Shown here: one piece after another, positions 18,689-26,953 of the stretch
How positions within the stretch are numbered: the stretch's first letter is position 1
Layout of the letters: every line of letters begins with the position of its first letter
DNA from: RPQJ01 sp963823535
Lineage (GTDB): Bacteria; Pseudomonadota; Gammaproteobacteria; Steroidobacterales; Steroidobacteraceae
Direction: 5' to 3'
NCBI GenBank assembly: GCA_963823535.1
Contig: CAWGLZ010000006.1
Location: 1,488,001-1,552,000 of the forward strand
DNA length: 64,000 bases
The notes under the pieces: model-generated
What the model was told of the DNA's origin: nothing
The model's input: only the letters and a program-made list of their open reading frames with translations
Databases searched by the model: none
Position numbers and translations under genes: made by a program

Positions 18689-18861
18689 CCGGCACGATTC
18701 GTTCGCGGGGGTCTGCGGAACGGTCCAAGCCAGGCCTCTAGCGAGGGACAGCCAGGTTCTGCACCACCCCGCGCCCAGTGCCCGGGGCCTGGGGCATTGC
18801 CCGGACCTGGGGGGTCTGTCCGTTCCGCCGCAAATGATGAAACCGGAGCCGCGTCGTCGCA

Positions 18862-21003
18862 ATGAGCACTGCCGTGAAAATTGAATCGCGGGATGCCCGC
18901 AGCATCCCGTTCCAGGAAGCGTCCCTCGACATCTGGGACAAGAAGTACCGCCTGACCGCAAAGGACGGCGCGCCGATCGACCATACGATGGACGACACCT
19001 ACAAGCGTGTCGCCCGGGCGCTCGCCGACGTCGAGCGTGAGGAGGTGCGCGAGCGCTGGTACGAGGAGTTCCTCTGGGCGCTGCGACGCGGCGCGATCCC
19101 GGCGGGCCGCATCATCTCGAATGCCGGCGCGCAGGAGCACAAGCCGGCAACCTCGACGATCAACTGCACGGTGTCGGGCACGATCCGCGACTCGATGGAC
19201 GACATCCTGCGCAAGGTCCACGAGGCGGGCCTCACGCTCAAGGCGGGTTGCGGCATCGGCTACGAGTTCTCGACGCTGCGCCCGCGCGGCGCCTACGTTT
19301 CCGGCGCGGGCGCCTACACCTCGGGTCCGCTGTCGTTCATGGATATCTACGACAAGATGTGCTTCACGGTGTCGTCCGCCGGTGGACGGCGCGGCGCGCA
19401 GATGGGCACGTTCGACGTGGGCCACCCCGACGTCATGGAGTTCATCCGGGCGAAGCGCGAGGCGGGCCGGCTCCGGCAGTTCAACCTCTCGCTGCTCGTC
19501 ACCGACGAGTTCATGAAGGCGGTGCGCGAGGACCGCGACTGGCAGCTCGCCTTCCCGGTGACCGAGGCCGAGATCGAGGGCCACGACGTCAGCGATGGCA
19601 CGAAGTTCGTCTGGCGCGAATGGCCGGCCACGAACGGCTACGTCTGCGACGACGCCGGCCTCGTGCTCTGCAAGGTCTACAAGACCCTGCCTGCGAAGCG
19701 CATGTGGGACGTGATCATGTCCTCGACGTACGACTTCGCCGAGCCCGGCTTCGTGCTCATCGATCGCGTCAACGAGATGAACAACAACTGGTGGTGCGAG
19801 ACCATCCGCGCCACCAACCCCTGCGGCGAGCAGCCGCTGCCGCCTTACGGCTCGTGCCTGCTCGGGTCCGTCAACCTCACCAGCTTCGTGCGCGATCCGT
19901 TCACGGAGGAGGCGCGCTTCGACTGGGACGAGTATCGCAAGGCCGTCGGCATCTTCACCCGCATGCTCGACAACGTGGTCGAGGTGAACGGCCTGCCGCT
20001 CGAGCAGCAGCGCGAGGAGATCCGCCGCAAGCGGCGCCACGGCATGGGCTTCCTGGGCCTCGGGTCCACGATCACCATGCTGCGCATGAAGTACGGCTCG
20101 CGTGATGCGGTCGCGTTCACCGAGCGTGTCTCGAAGGAACTCGCGCTCGCAGGCTGGGAGGCGGCACTCGACCTGGCGCAGGAAAAGGGGCCGGCGCCCA
20201 TCATGCTCGAGGAATTCGAGATCACGCCCGCGATGCTGCGCAAGCGCCCCGAGATGCGGCGCGACGGCATCAGGGCCGGCCAGAAGATCCCGGGACGCCT
20301 CCTGCACGCGCGCTACAGCCGCTACATGCAGCGCGTCGCCGAGGTGGCCCCGGACCTCGTCGACAGACTGGCCGAGGTCGGCGCCCGCTTCACCCACCAC
20401 AGCTCGATCGCGCCCACGGGCACGATCTCGCTGTCGCTCGCGAACAACGCCTCCAACGGCATCGAGCCGTCGTTCGCGCACCACTACTTCCGCAACGTGA
20501 TCCGCGAGGGCCGCAAGACCAAGGAGCGCATCGACGTGTTCTCCTTCGAGCTGCTCGCCTACCGCGAGCTCGCGAATGCGAAGGCGATGCCGGGCGGGAC
20601 CACGGCGGCCGACCGGCTGCCGGAGTACTTCACCACCGCCGATGACGTCACGCCGCGCGAGCACGTGGACATCCAGGCCGCGGCGCAGAAGTGGATCGAT
20701 TCATCGATCTCCAAGACGGCCAACGTCCCGACGGACTACCGCTACGACGATTTCAAGGACATCTACCTCTACGCGCACGAGCAGGGGCTCAAGGGCTGCA
20801 CCACCTTCCGCTTCAACCCGGAGGCCTTCCAGGGCGTGCTCGTGAAGGAGGAGGACCTGAAGAACACCACCTACGTCTTCACCCTCGAGGACGGCAGAGA
20901 GGTGCAACTGAAGGGCGACGAGCAGGTCGAATACGACGGCGAGATGCACACCGCCGCGAACCTGTTCGACGCCCTGAAGGAAGGCTATTACGGCAAATTC
21001 TGA
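18862..21003 (+). CDS. nrdJ: Adenosylcobalamin-dependent ribonucleotide reductase, catalytic part
   Basis: Class II ribonucleotide reductase, which makes deoxynucleotides using a cobalamin-derived radical and works with or without oxygen. The 713-residue protein contains the NCTVSG segment with its redox Cys near residue 102, the LKAGCGIGYEFS loop, and the active-site NPCGEQPLPPYGSC near residue 320, followed by the HHSSIAPTGTISL stretch. Like Pseudomonas NrdJa it lacks the C-terminal Cys-rich tail, which is supplied by the next gene. No ATP-cone is evident at the N-terminus. Two NrdR boxes lie upstream. btuB, btuF and an adenosyltransferase in this window fit the cofactor need. Confidence 0.94.
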   Translation: MSTAVKIESRDARSIPFQEASLDIWDKKYRLTAKDGAPIDHTMDDTYKRVARALADVEREEVRERWYEEFLWALRRGAIPAGRIISNAGAQEHKPATSTINCTVSGTIRDSMDDILRKVHEAGLTLKAGCGIGYEFSTLRPRGAYVSGAGAYTSGPLSFMDIYDKMCFTVSSAGGRRGAQMGTFDVGHPDVMEFIRAKREAGRLRQFNLSLLVTDEFMKAVREDRDWQLAFPVTEAEIEGHDVSDGTKFVWREWPATNGYVCDDAGLVLCKVYKTLPAKRMWDVIMSSTYDFAEPGFVLIDRVNEMNNNWWCETIRATNPCGEQPLPPYGSCLLGSVNLTSFVRDPFTEEARFDWDEYRKAVGIFTRMLDNVVEVNGLPLEQQREEIRRKRRHGMGFLGLGSTITMLRMKYGSRDAVAFTERVSKELALAGWEAALDLAQEKGPAPIMLEEFEITPAMLRKRPEMRRDGIRAGQKIPGRLLHARYSRYMQRVAEVAPDLVDRLAEVGARFTHHSSIAPTGTISLSLANNASNGIEPSFAHHYFRNVIREGRKTKERIDVFSFELLAYRELANAKAMPGGTTAADRLPEYFTTADDVTPREHVDIQAAAQKWIDSSISKTANVPTDYRYDDFKDIYLYAHEQGLKGCTTFRFNPEAFQGVLVKEEDLKNTTYVFTLEDGREVQLKGDEQVEYDGEMHTAANLFDALKEGYYGKF

Positions 21004-21036
21004 GGCGCCGCCGCAGGCGGGGCCGGAGTGAAGACG

Positions 21037-21760
21037 ATGAATGCGCAGAAGATTGAAGCGAAGATCGTGAAGTACCGGGTCGTGAAGCCCGCCGACGAAG
21101 GCCGAGGCCGAGGCCAAGGCCGAGGCACGGCGGGAAGAGACCCTCGTCGAGCCGCGCGACGGCAAGGTCATCTGGATGCACGAGAAGCTCGAGCGGCCGG
21201 AGATGCTCGTCGGCTCGACCTACAAGATCAAGACGCCGGTGTCGGATCACGCCATGTACGTGACCATCAACGACATCGTGCTGAACGAGGGCACCGAGCA
21301 CGAGCAGCGCCGGCCGTTCGAGATCTTCATCAACTCGAAGAACCTCGACCATTTCCAGTGGATCGTCGCGCTGACGCGCATCATTTCGGCGGTCTTCCGC
21401 AAGGGCGGCGACGTGACGTTCCTGGTCGAGGAACTGAAGGCCGTGTTCGACCCGCGCGGTGGTTACTGGCAGTCGGGCGGCAAGTTCATGCCGTCGATCA
21501 TCGCCGAGCTCGGGCACGTCATCGAGAAGCACCTGCAGATGATCGGCCTGCTGCGTGATCCGGAGATGGACGAGCACCGCAGGAAGCTCATCGACGAGAA
21601 GCGCCAGGAGTACGAGGCGCGGCAGAAGCAGCAGGACGCGTTTGCCAAGAGCCACTATCCGCAGGGTGCCCAGCTCTGCACCAAGTGCAGCACCGCGGCG
21701 GTCGTGATGATGGACGGCTGCATGACGTGCCTCAACTGCGGCGACTCGAAGTGCGGCTGA
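21037..21760 (+). CDS. NrdJb, C-terminal part of split class II ribonucleotide reductase, with apparent +1 frameshift
   Basis: NrdJb carries the Cys-rich tail and TSCPD domain that re-reduce NrdJa. The start MNAQKIEAKIVKYRVVKPAD is encoded from ATG 21037, but the frame must move by +1 near 21098-21118, inside a GCCGAG repeat, to continue into HEKLERPEMLVGSTYKIKTP. The second frame is open from a TGA near 21083 and its only start is ATG 21176, giving a 194-residue product ending with LCTKCS, GCMTCLNCGDSKCG. Either the base is an assembly error, a real mutation with a shortened product, or a slippage site. The gene follows nrdJa by 33 bases. Confidence 0.85.
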
Positions 21761-22070
21761 GGCGCCGCCCCCGCGCGAGGTTTCCCCGCGCGCTTCGGCC
21801 GGATTTCCCGCCGGCCACCGGTTGATGCCGGGCGCCCCGCGGGGCGCAGCGCGTTTCTTCGAGGCGGCCTTCGGGCCGCCTCTTTTCATTCGCCGGAACG
21901 GTCGCGGGCCGCCACGGGGCCGGTGCCGCGCGACGAGACGTGCGATCCCTGAGACCGGAGGCCGCCCATCGGGGGCGAGCGGGCGTGGCACGGGCGCATA
22001 ATTGAAACCCGGCCTGGTGCCGACCGGAAATTCATCCGTCCGTTCCCGTGCCCGACGGAGGCGTATCCAC
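21761..22070. other. Gap after nrdJb: terminator and RND-pump leader
   Basis: The 310 bases contain a GC-rich stretch, a strong Rho-independent terminator at 21861-21886, and then an untranslated region before the RND gene. A CATAAT hexamer at 21997-22002 could be a -10 element for the pump genes, but no -35 box is convincing. No open frame of interest is present. Confidence 0.6.
21861..21886 (+). terminator. Rho-independent terminator of nrdJ operon
   Basis: GAGGCGGCC, loop TTCG, GGCCGCCTC, then TTTT: a perfect 9-bp stem closed by a stable UUCG tetraloop with a run of T. It lies 100 bases after the nrdJb stop. Confidence 0.92.
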
Positions 22071-25000
22071 ATGCGACTGTCCGAGCGCAGCCTGCAGAAC
22101 CCGGCCGCCGTCGCCGCCGGCGCCGCCATCGTCGTGCTGTTCGGCGTACTCGCGCTGCTGCGGCTGCCGATCCAGCTGCTGCCCGACACGCGCCAGCCCG
22201 AGCTGTTCGTCAACGCGTCCTGGCGCGAGGCCGCGCCGGCCGAACTGGAAGAGGCACTGATCGAGCCGATCGAGGAGGCGATGCGGGGCCTGCCCGGGCT
22301 CGTCGAGATGCGTTCGGAGGCGAATCGGGGCCGTGGCGGCGTGCGACTCACCTTCGAGGTCGGTACCGACATGACGCGCGTCATGCTCGACGTCGTGTCG
22401 CGACTCAATACCTTGCCGCCGCTGCCGCCGGACGCGGACGAGCCGCAGGTCTTCGGCGGCGACAGCTGGCAGACCGAGAACGCAGCCTCGCTGCTGCTGC
22501 GGCCAGTCGAGGGCCACGACGTTCCGGACGTCGCCGTCGCCTACCAGCAGTTCATCGAGGAGGTGGTCGAGCCGCGCCTGGCCCGGGTGCCGGGCGTATC
22601 GAGGGTGAACCTCGATGGCGGCCGGCCGCGAGAGGTGCGCGTCACGTTCGATCCGCACCGCCTGGCGGCACTCGGCATCACGCCGCAGCGGCTCGCGCAG
22701 ACGGTGATCGCGGCCCGGGACGTTTCTGCCGGCTTCGCGAACGTCGGGCGACGACAGTTCACCGTCCGCGTCACCGGGCGCGAACCCGTGACGGATCTCG
22801 GCGGACTGGTGGTGGGCTGGGGCGACGACCGCCCGCTCTACCTGCGCGACGTGGCGGAGGTCCGCACCGAGCACGCCGACGCGGTGTGGTTCGCGTTCCG
22901 CAGCGGCGTGCCGTCGTACTACATCACCCTGCAGCGCACGTCGGACTCGAACACGGTCGAGCTGGTCGACGGCGTCAAGGAGGCCATCGAGGAACTCAAT
23001 GCGGGGCCGCTCGCACGGGAGAAGCTGTTCATCGAACTGTCCTGGGACGCGAGCGTCTACGTGCGTCGCGCGATCGGGTTCGTGCAGGAGAGCCTGGCGA
23101 TCGGAATCCTGCTGGCCGTCGCGGGCCTGTGGTACTTCCTGCGCGGGCCGCGGGCGCTGCTGGTGATTGGCGCGTCGATCCCGCTCTCCCTGTTCTTCGC
23201 CGTGATCACGCTGCAGCTGCTCGACCGGACCCTCAACGTCGTGTCGCTGGCCGGCCTCGCGTTCTCGACCGGAATCGTCATCGACGCCGCGCTGATCGTC
23301 CAGGGAAACGTGCTGCGCTTCCTGCAGGACGGCCGCGATTCCTGGCGCGCGACGCTCGATGGTGCGCGCGAAGTGATGCCGGCACTGGTCGCGTCGATGC
23401 TGACCAGCGTGGCGATCTTCCTGCCCATCCTGTTCATGGAGGGCCTGGAAGGCCAACTCTTCAAGGACCTGGCGATCACCATGTCGGTCTCGCACGCGGC
23501 CTCGCTGCTGGTGGCGACGACGGTCATTCCGGCCGCGAACCGCTGGGCACTCGCGCGCGGCATCCCGGCCGACCAGCACCAGCACTGGTGGACGGCGATG
23601 AGCCGCTTCGCAATGCGACTCACCGACCGGCCGGCCGCCCGCCTCGGCTGGATTGCCGGGATCAGCGGCGCGAGCATCCTGCTGGTGCTGCTGCTCGCCC
23701 CGAAGGTCGACTACCTGCCGGTGGCCCAGACTGACCTGGTCTGGAATCACTTCCGCCTGCCGCCCGGCGGCAACGTCGATACGGCGAGGCGGGAGTTTGC
23801 GCCGGTGGTGATCGAGCGCCTGCGACCCTACCTCGAGGGCACCCGCGAACCGGCGATCAAGTACTACAACCTCTCGGCCTGGGGCGGGTTCGGTGGCGCC
23901 GTGGTGGTGTACCCGCGGGACCCGCGCAACATCCAGGAGATGGTCCGGCTCCTGCGTGACGAGATCATGGTCGGATTCCCGGATACGCCGGTCTACGTGC
24001 AGCGCGGGTCGCTGCTGAACGTCGACGGCAACAACTCCCGCGAGCTCAGAATCGACCTGCAGGGCGCGGACCTGGTGGCGCTGATGGACGCCGGGCGCGT
24101 CGCAGTCGACGAGGTCACGCGTGCGATCCCCGGTACCTATCCTCAGGCCTTCCCCGGACTCGAGATGAACCAGCCCGAACTGCAGCTCGTGCCCGACGAG
24201 TGGCGGGTCGCGCGCTCGGGCCTGAGCCGCACCGAGGTGGCCGCGGCGATCCGTGCGCTCACGGGCGGACTGTGGGCGGGAGAGTACTTCGACGGCAACG
24301 AACGACTGGACATCATCGTCAAGTCCCGGGAGTGGCACACGCCCGAGGAACTCGGCGAACTGCCGATCATGACGCCTCAGGCCGGCGTGCAGACCGTCGG
24401 AGACCTGACGGCCCTGCACCAGACGGTCGGGCCGGCGCAGCTGGTGCGCTTCAATGGCCGCCGCACGGTCAGCGTGCAGCTGGAGCCGCCCGAGGACATG
24501 ACGCTCGACGAAGCGCTCGAAACCCTGCGCGAGCAGGTCGAGCCGAAAGTCCGTGCGGCGATGGCGCCCGGCGTGCAGCTCTCCTACGCGGGCTCGGCCA
24601 ACGACCTGCACGAGGCACTGCGAACCATGGGCCGCAACTTCATGCTCGCGCTGGTGATTCTGTTCGCGCTCATGGCCGCATTGTTCCGCTCGATGAGGGA
24701 CAGCCTGCTGGTCATGTTCATCATGCCGGTGTCGCTCGCGGGCGGCATCCTGGCGCTGCGGGCCGTCGGACTGTTCGGATTCCAGGCTCTCGACCTGCTC
24801 ACGATGATCGGCTTCATCATCCTGCTCGGCCTGGTGGTCAACGCGGCCATCCTGCTCGTGGACCAGACGCGGGCGCGGGAGCGCAGCGGCATGCCGCGGC
24901 GCGAGGCCGTCGCGGAGGCGCTCGAGACGCGTGCGCGGCCGATCGTGCTGTCGACGCTCACGGCGGTGCTCGGCATGGCGCCGCTCATCTTCATGCCGGG

Positions 25001-25169
25001 CCTCGGCGCCGAGATCTACCGCGGCCTGGCTGCCGTGGTGGCCGGTGGCATGACGGTCGGCACGGTGTTCACCTGGGTCCTGCTGCCGAGCCTGCTGCGG
25101 CTGGGCGAGGAGCGTGCGGGACAGGCCGTGCGCGCGGGCGGCGAGCTATTGTCGGGAGAAACGGCTTGA
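22071..25169 (+). CDS. RND-family efflux transporter permease
   Basis: An inner-membrane RND permease of 1032 residues (AcrB-like, HAE1-type length), with the usual 12 membrane helices and two large periplasmic loops; TM1 is AAIVVLFGVLALLRL. The start ATG 22071 (MRLSERSLQNPAAV) is preferred over 22002. The proton-relay residues differ from AcrB: TM4 reads GIVIDAALIVQGN (Asp405 kept, the second Asp replaced by Ala406) and TM10 reads GLVVNAAILLVDQ (Asn924 where AcrB has Lys940). The adaptor gene follows with a TTGA overlap. No outer-membrane TolC-like gene or regulator is adjacent. Substrate unknown. Confidence 0.9.
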   Translation: MRLSERSLQNPAAVAAGAAIVVLFGVLALLRLPIQLLPDTRQPELFVNASWREAAPAELEEALIEPIEEAMRGLPGLVEMRSEANRGRGGVRLTFEVGTDMTRVMLDVVSRLNTLPPLPPDADEPQVFGGDSWQTENAASLLLRPVEGHDVPDVAVAYQQFIEEVVEPRLARVPGVSRVNLDGGRPREVRVTFDPHRLAALGITPQRLAQTVIAARDVSAGFANVGRRQFTVRVTGREPVTDLGGLVVGWGDDRPLYLRDVAEVRTEHADAVWFAFRSGVPSYYITLQRTSDSNTVELVDGVKEAIEELNAGPLAREKLFIELSWDASVYVRRAIGFVQESLAIGILLAVAGLWYFLRGPRALLVIGASIPLSLFFAVITLQLLDRTLNVVSLAGLAFSTGIVIDAALIVQGNVLRFLQDGRDSWRATLDGAREVMPALVASMLTSVAIFLPILFMEGLEGQLFKDLAITMSVSHAASLLVATTVIPAANRWALARGIPADQHQHWWTAMSRFAMRLTDRPAARLGWIAGISGASILLVLLLAPKVDYLPVAQTDLVWNHFRLPPGGNVDTARREFAPVVIERLRPYLEGTREPAIKYYNLSAWGGFGGAVVVYPRDPRNIQEMVRLLRDEIMVGFPDTPVYVQRGSLLNVDGNNSRELRIDLQGADLVALMDAGRVAVDEVTRAIPGTYPQAFPGLEMNQPELQLVPDEWRVARSGLSRTEVAAAIRALTGGLWAGEYFDGNERLDIIVKSREWHTPEELGELPIMTPQAGVQTVGDLTALHQTVGPAQLVRFNGRRTVSVQLEPPEDMTLDEALETLREQVEPKVRAAMAPGVQLSYAGSANDLHEALRTMGRNFMLALVILFALMAALFRSMRDSLLVMFIMPVSLAGGILALRAVGLFGFQALDLLTMIGFIILLGLVVNAAILLVDQTRARERSGMPRREAVAEALETRARPIVLSTLTAVLGMAPLIFMPGLGAEIYRGLAAVVAGGMTVGTVFTWVLLPSLLRLGEERAGQAVRAGGELLSGETA

Positions 25170-26275
25170 ACGTGCATCGACAGCGGATGTCCGGCCTGAG
25201 GGCGATGATTGCAGCGACTGCGGCAGTGGGGCTTCCATGGGCCGCTGGTGTCGCAGCGCAGGAGCGGCCGCCGGCGTCGGTACAGGTCGCGCAGGCGCAG
25301 GTCCGGGAGCTCGCACCTGTCGTGCGGGCCGCGGGCCTCGTGCGCTCGCGCGCGTCCGCGGACCTCGCCGTGTCGGTCTCGGGTCGGCTGCAATGGGTCG
25401 CGGAGGCGGGCACCCCGGTCGACGCGGGCGAGCCGGTGGCGCGACTCGACACGCGGGAGCTGGTTCTGGCGCGGGCCGAGCAGGCGGCCCGGGTCAATCG
25501 GGCCTCCGTGAACCTGAAAAGCCTGGATCGTGAACTCGATCGACTGCGGGCGTCCGGCAACGCAGTGCCGCGCTTCGCCGTCGACCAGGCGCAGTCGAAC
25601 CGGGATCTCGCGGCCGCCGACCTCGACGTCGCGCGCGCCCTGCTGGCCCAGACGGACGACCAGCTGGCGCGCTCGACGCTCGTGGCGCCGTTCGCCGGCG
25701 TGGTCTCGGACCGCGTGCGCCGGACCGGCGAAGAGGTGGCGCGCGGAGACGTGGTCGCACGGCTGGTGAACCCCGACGAACTCGAGATCCGCTTGTTCGT
25801 GCCGCTGCGCTACGTGCGCGACATCCGCCCGGGCCACGTCGTCAGCGTGACTGCGGATCGTCGCGAGTTCACCGCCACCGTGAGCAGCATCGTGCCGGCG
25901 GGTGACGCGCGTACCCAGTCGTTCGAGATCCTGGTCAAGGCCCCGCGCGTCGACGGCCTGCTCGCCGCGGGCAACACGGTCGACGTCAGGCTGCCGCTCG
26001 GGGAGCCGCAGCGCCGGCTGGCCGTGCCGCGCGATGCGCTGGTGATTCGCGCCGAGGGCCTGTACGTCTATCGAATCAACGGCGAGCAGCGCGCCGAGCG
26101 GGTCGACGTCGAGGCCGGTGCCGCCGACGGCGAATGGATCGCCGTGAATGGCCGGCTCGAGGACGGTGACCAGGTGATCGTCCGTGGCGCCGAACTGCTG
26201 CGCGGCAATGAAAAGGTGCAGATCGTCGGTGTATTCGAGGACCAGCGGCCGACCCGGAGTGCCTCCGGCCCGTAG
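25166..26275 (+). CDS. RND efflux periplasmic adaptor (membrane fusion protein)
   Basis: A 369-residue HlyD/AcrA-like adaptor that links the permease to an outer-membrane channel. The preferred start is the TTG at 25166, which overlaps the permease TGA and has GGGAG 7 bases upstream; an ATG at 25187 (MSGLRAMIAATAAVGLPW) starts right at the signal peptide. Visible features are the lipoyl halves (ASADLAVSVSGRLQWV and LARSTLVAPFAGVVSDRV), a short alpha-helical hairpin between them, and beta-barrel and membrane-proximal segments (LAVPRDALVIRAEGLYVYRI). The order permease then adaptor is the reverse of acrAB. Confidence 0.9.
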   Translation: MNVHRQRMSGLRAMIAATAAVGLPWAAGVAAQERPPASVQVAQAQVRELAPVVRAAGLVRSRASADLAVSVSGRLQWVAEAGTPVDAGEPVARLDTRELVLARAEQAARVNRASVNLKSLDRELDRLRASGNAVPRFAVDQAQSNRDLAAADLDVARALLAQTDDQLARSTLVAPFAGVVSDRVRRTGEEVARGDVVARLVNPDELEIRLFVPLRYVRDIRPGHVVSVTADRREFTATVSSIVPAGDARTQSFEILVKAPRVDGLLAAGNTVDVRLPLGEPQRRLAVPRDALVIRAEGLYVYRINGEQRAERVDVEAGAADGEWIAVNGRLEDGDQVIVRGAELLRGNEKVQIVGVFEDQRPTRSASGP

Positions 26276-26350
26276 GCGGCAAACTTGATCCGCGTCGCGG
26301 CTCGGGGGTCGCGTCCGCAGGCAGATCGCGGGACAATCGCCGGCCGTGGC

Positions 26351-26356
26351 TATAAT
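26351..26356 (+). promoter_or_regulatory. -10 element giving a very short leader for the L,D-transpeptidase gene
   Basis: A consensus TATAAT ends 9 bases before the ATG at 26366, so the transcript would have a leader of about 2-4 bases. No strong -35 box is seen. This resembles the arrangement in front of the MoaD-like gene. Confidence 0.45.
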
Positions 26357-26365
26357 CCCCGGCGC

Positions 26366-26953
26366 ATGAACACCTGCAAGCTCGTCCTGTGCGCACTGAT
26401 CGCCGCCCTCCCCGGACTCCCCGGAACCGCCGCGGCACAGGGTTTCGCGTCGATTTCCAGCCAACCGCCGGCTGCCGGCGCCGCGCCACCGTCGCCGACC
26501 GGCGAGACGCAGGCTGCCGCGGGCCTGGCGCTGGCCGATCGCATCGTGATCGAGAAGGGCGCACGCCGCCTCATGCTGCTGACCGGCGGCAACGTCATTT
26601 CCACCTACCCGGTACGCCTGGGCCTGAACCCCTATGGGCACAAGGAACGCGAGGGAGATTTCCGGACGCCGGAGGGCGTCTACCAGCTCTCGCGGCGCAA
26701 TCCCCGCAGCGACTTCTTCCTCTCGGTCGAGGTCTCGTATCCGAATGCGGCGGACCGGGCCCGCGCGAGGAAGGCGGGCGTCCGGCCGGGCGGGCTGATC
26801 ATGATCCACGGCCAGCCCAACGTGCCGCGCAAGTCGCCGGACTACTACGCGCGCAACGACTGGACGGATGGCTGCATCGCGGTCAGCAACTCGGACATGG
26901 TCGACATCTGGCTGAGGACCGGGGTCGGGACGACGATCGAGATCCGTCCATGA
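26366..26953 (+). CDS. L,D-transpeptidase (YkuD domain), secreted
   Basis: A 195-residue exported protein with a signal peptide (MNTCKLVLCALIAALPGLPG, cleavage near TAAAQG). The YkuD domain starts at DRIVIEKGARRLMLLTGGNV and includes the REGDFRTPEGVY strand, the IMIHGQPN His motif and the catalytic motif DWTDGCIAVSNSDM with Cys near residue 172. Such enzymes form 3-3 cross-links or attach proteins to peptidoglycan in the periplasm. The in-frame extension upstream of 26366 is not used because the signal peptide begins at that ATG. It overlaps ppnN by 4 bases (ATGA), so the two are translated together. Confidence 0.9.
   Translation: MNTCKLVLCALIAALPGLPGTAAAQGFASISSQPPAAGAAPPSPTGETQAAAGLALADRIVIEKGARRLMLLTGGNVISTYPVRLGLNPYGHKEREGDFRTPEGVYQLSRRNPRSDFFLSVEVSYPNAADRARARKAGVRPGGLIMIHGQPNVPRKSPDYYARNDWTDGCIAVSNSDMVDIWLRTGVGTTIEIRP

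Larger units (their letters stand above)
18293..18861. other. Divergent control region between the HtrA gene and nrdJa
   Basis: A 569-base gap with no credible gene. The central part (about 18540-18630) is AT-rich compared with the rest of the window. It holds two NrdR-like boxes, a 17-base-spaced promoter with a G9 run in its spacer, a weaker promoter-like pair (TTGACG at 18528, TATCGC at 18550, 16-base spacer), and a 9-bp inverted repeat (18715-18723 with 18820-18828) in the nrdJa leader. No cobalamin-riboswitch B12 box was found here. Confidence 0.7.

Noticed and set aside
18663..18861. Cobalamin riboswitch in the nrdJa leader
   Set aside because: The roughly 190-base leader lacks the B12-box core and the other conserved elements that are plain upstream of btuB.
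18676..20664. Long minus-strand frame opposite nrdJa
   Set aside because: nrdJa is unambiguous; the antisense product has no recognisable domain.
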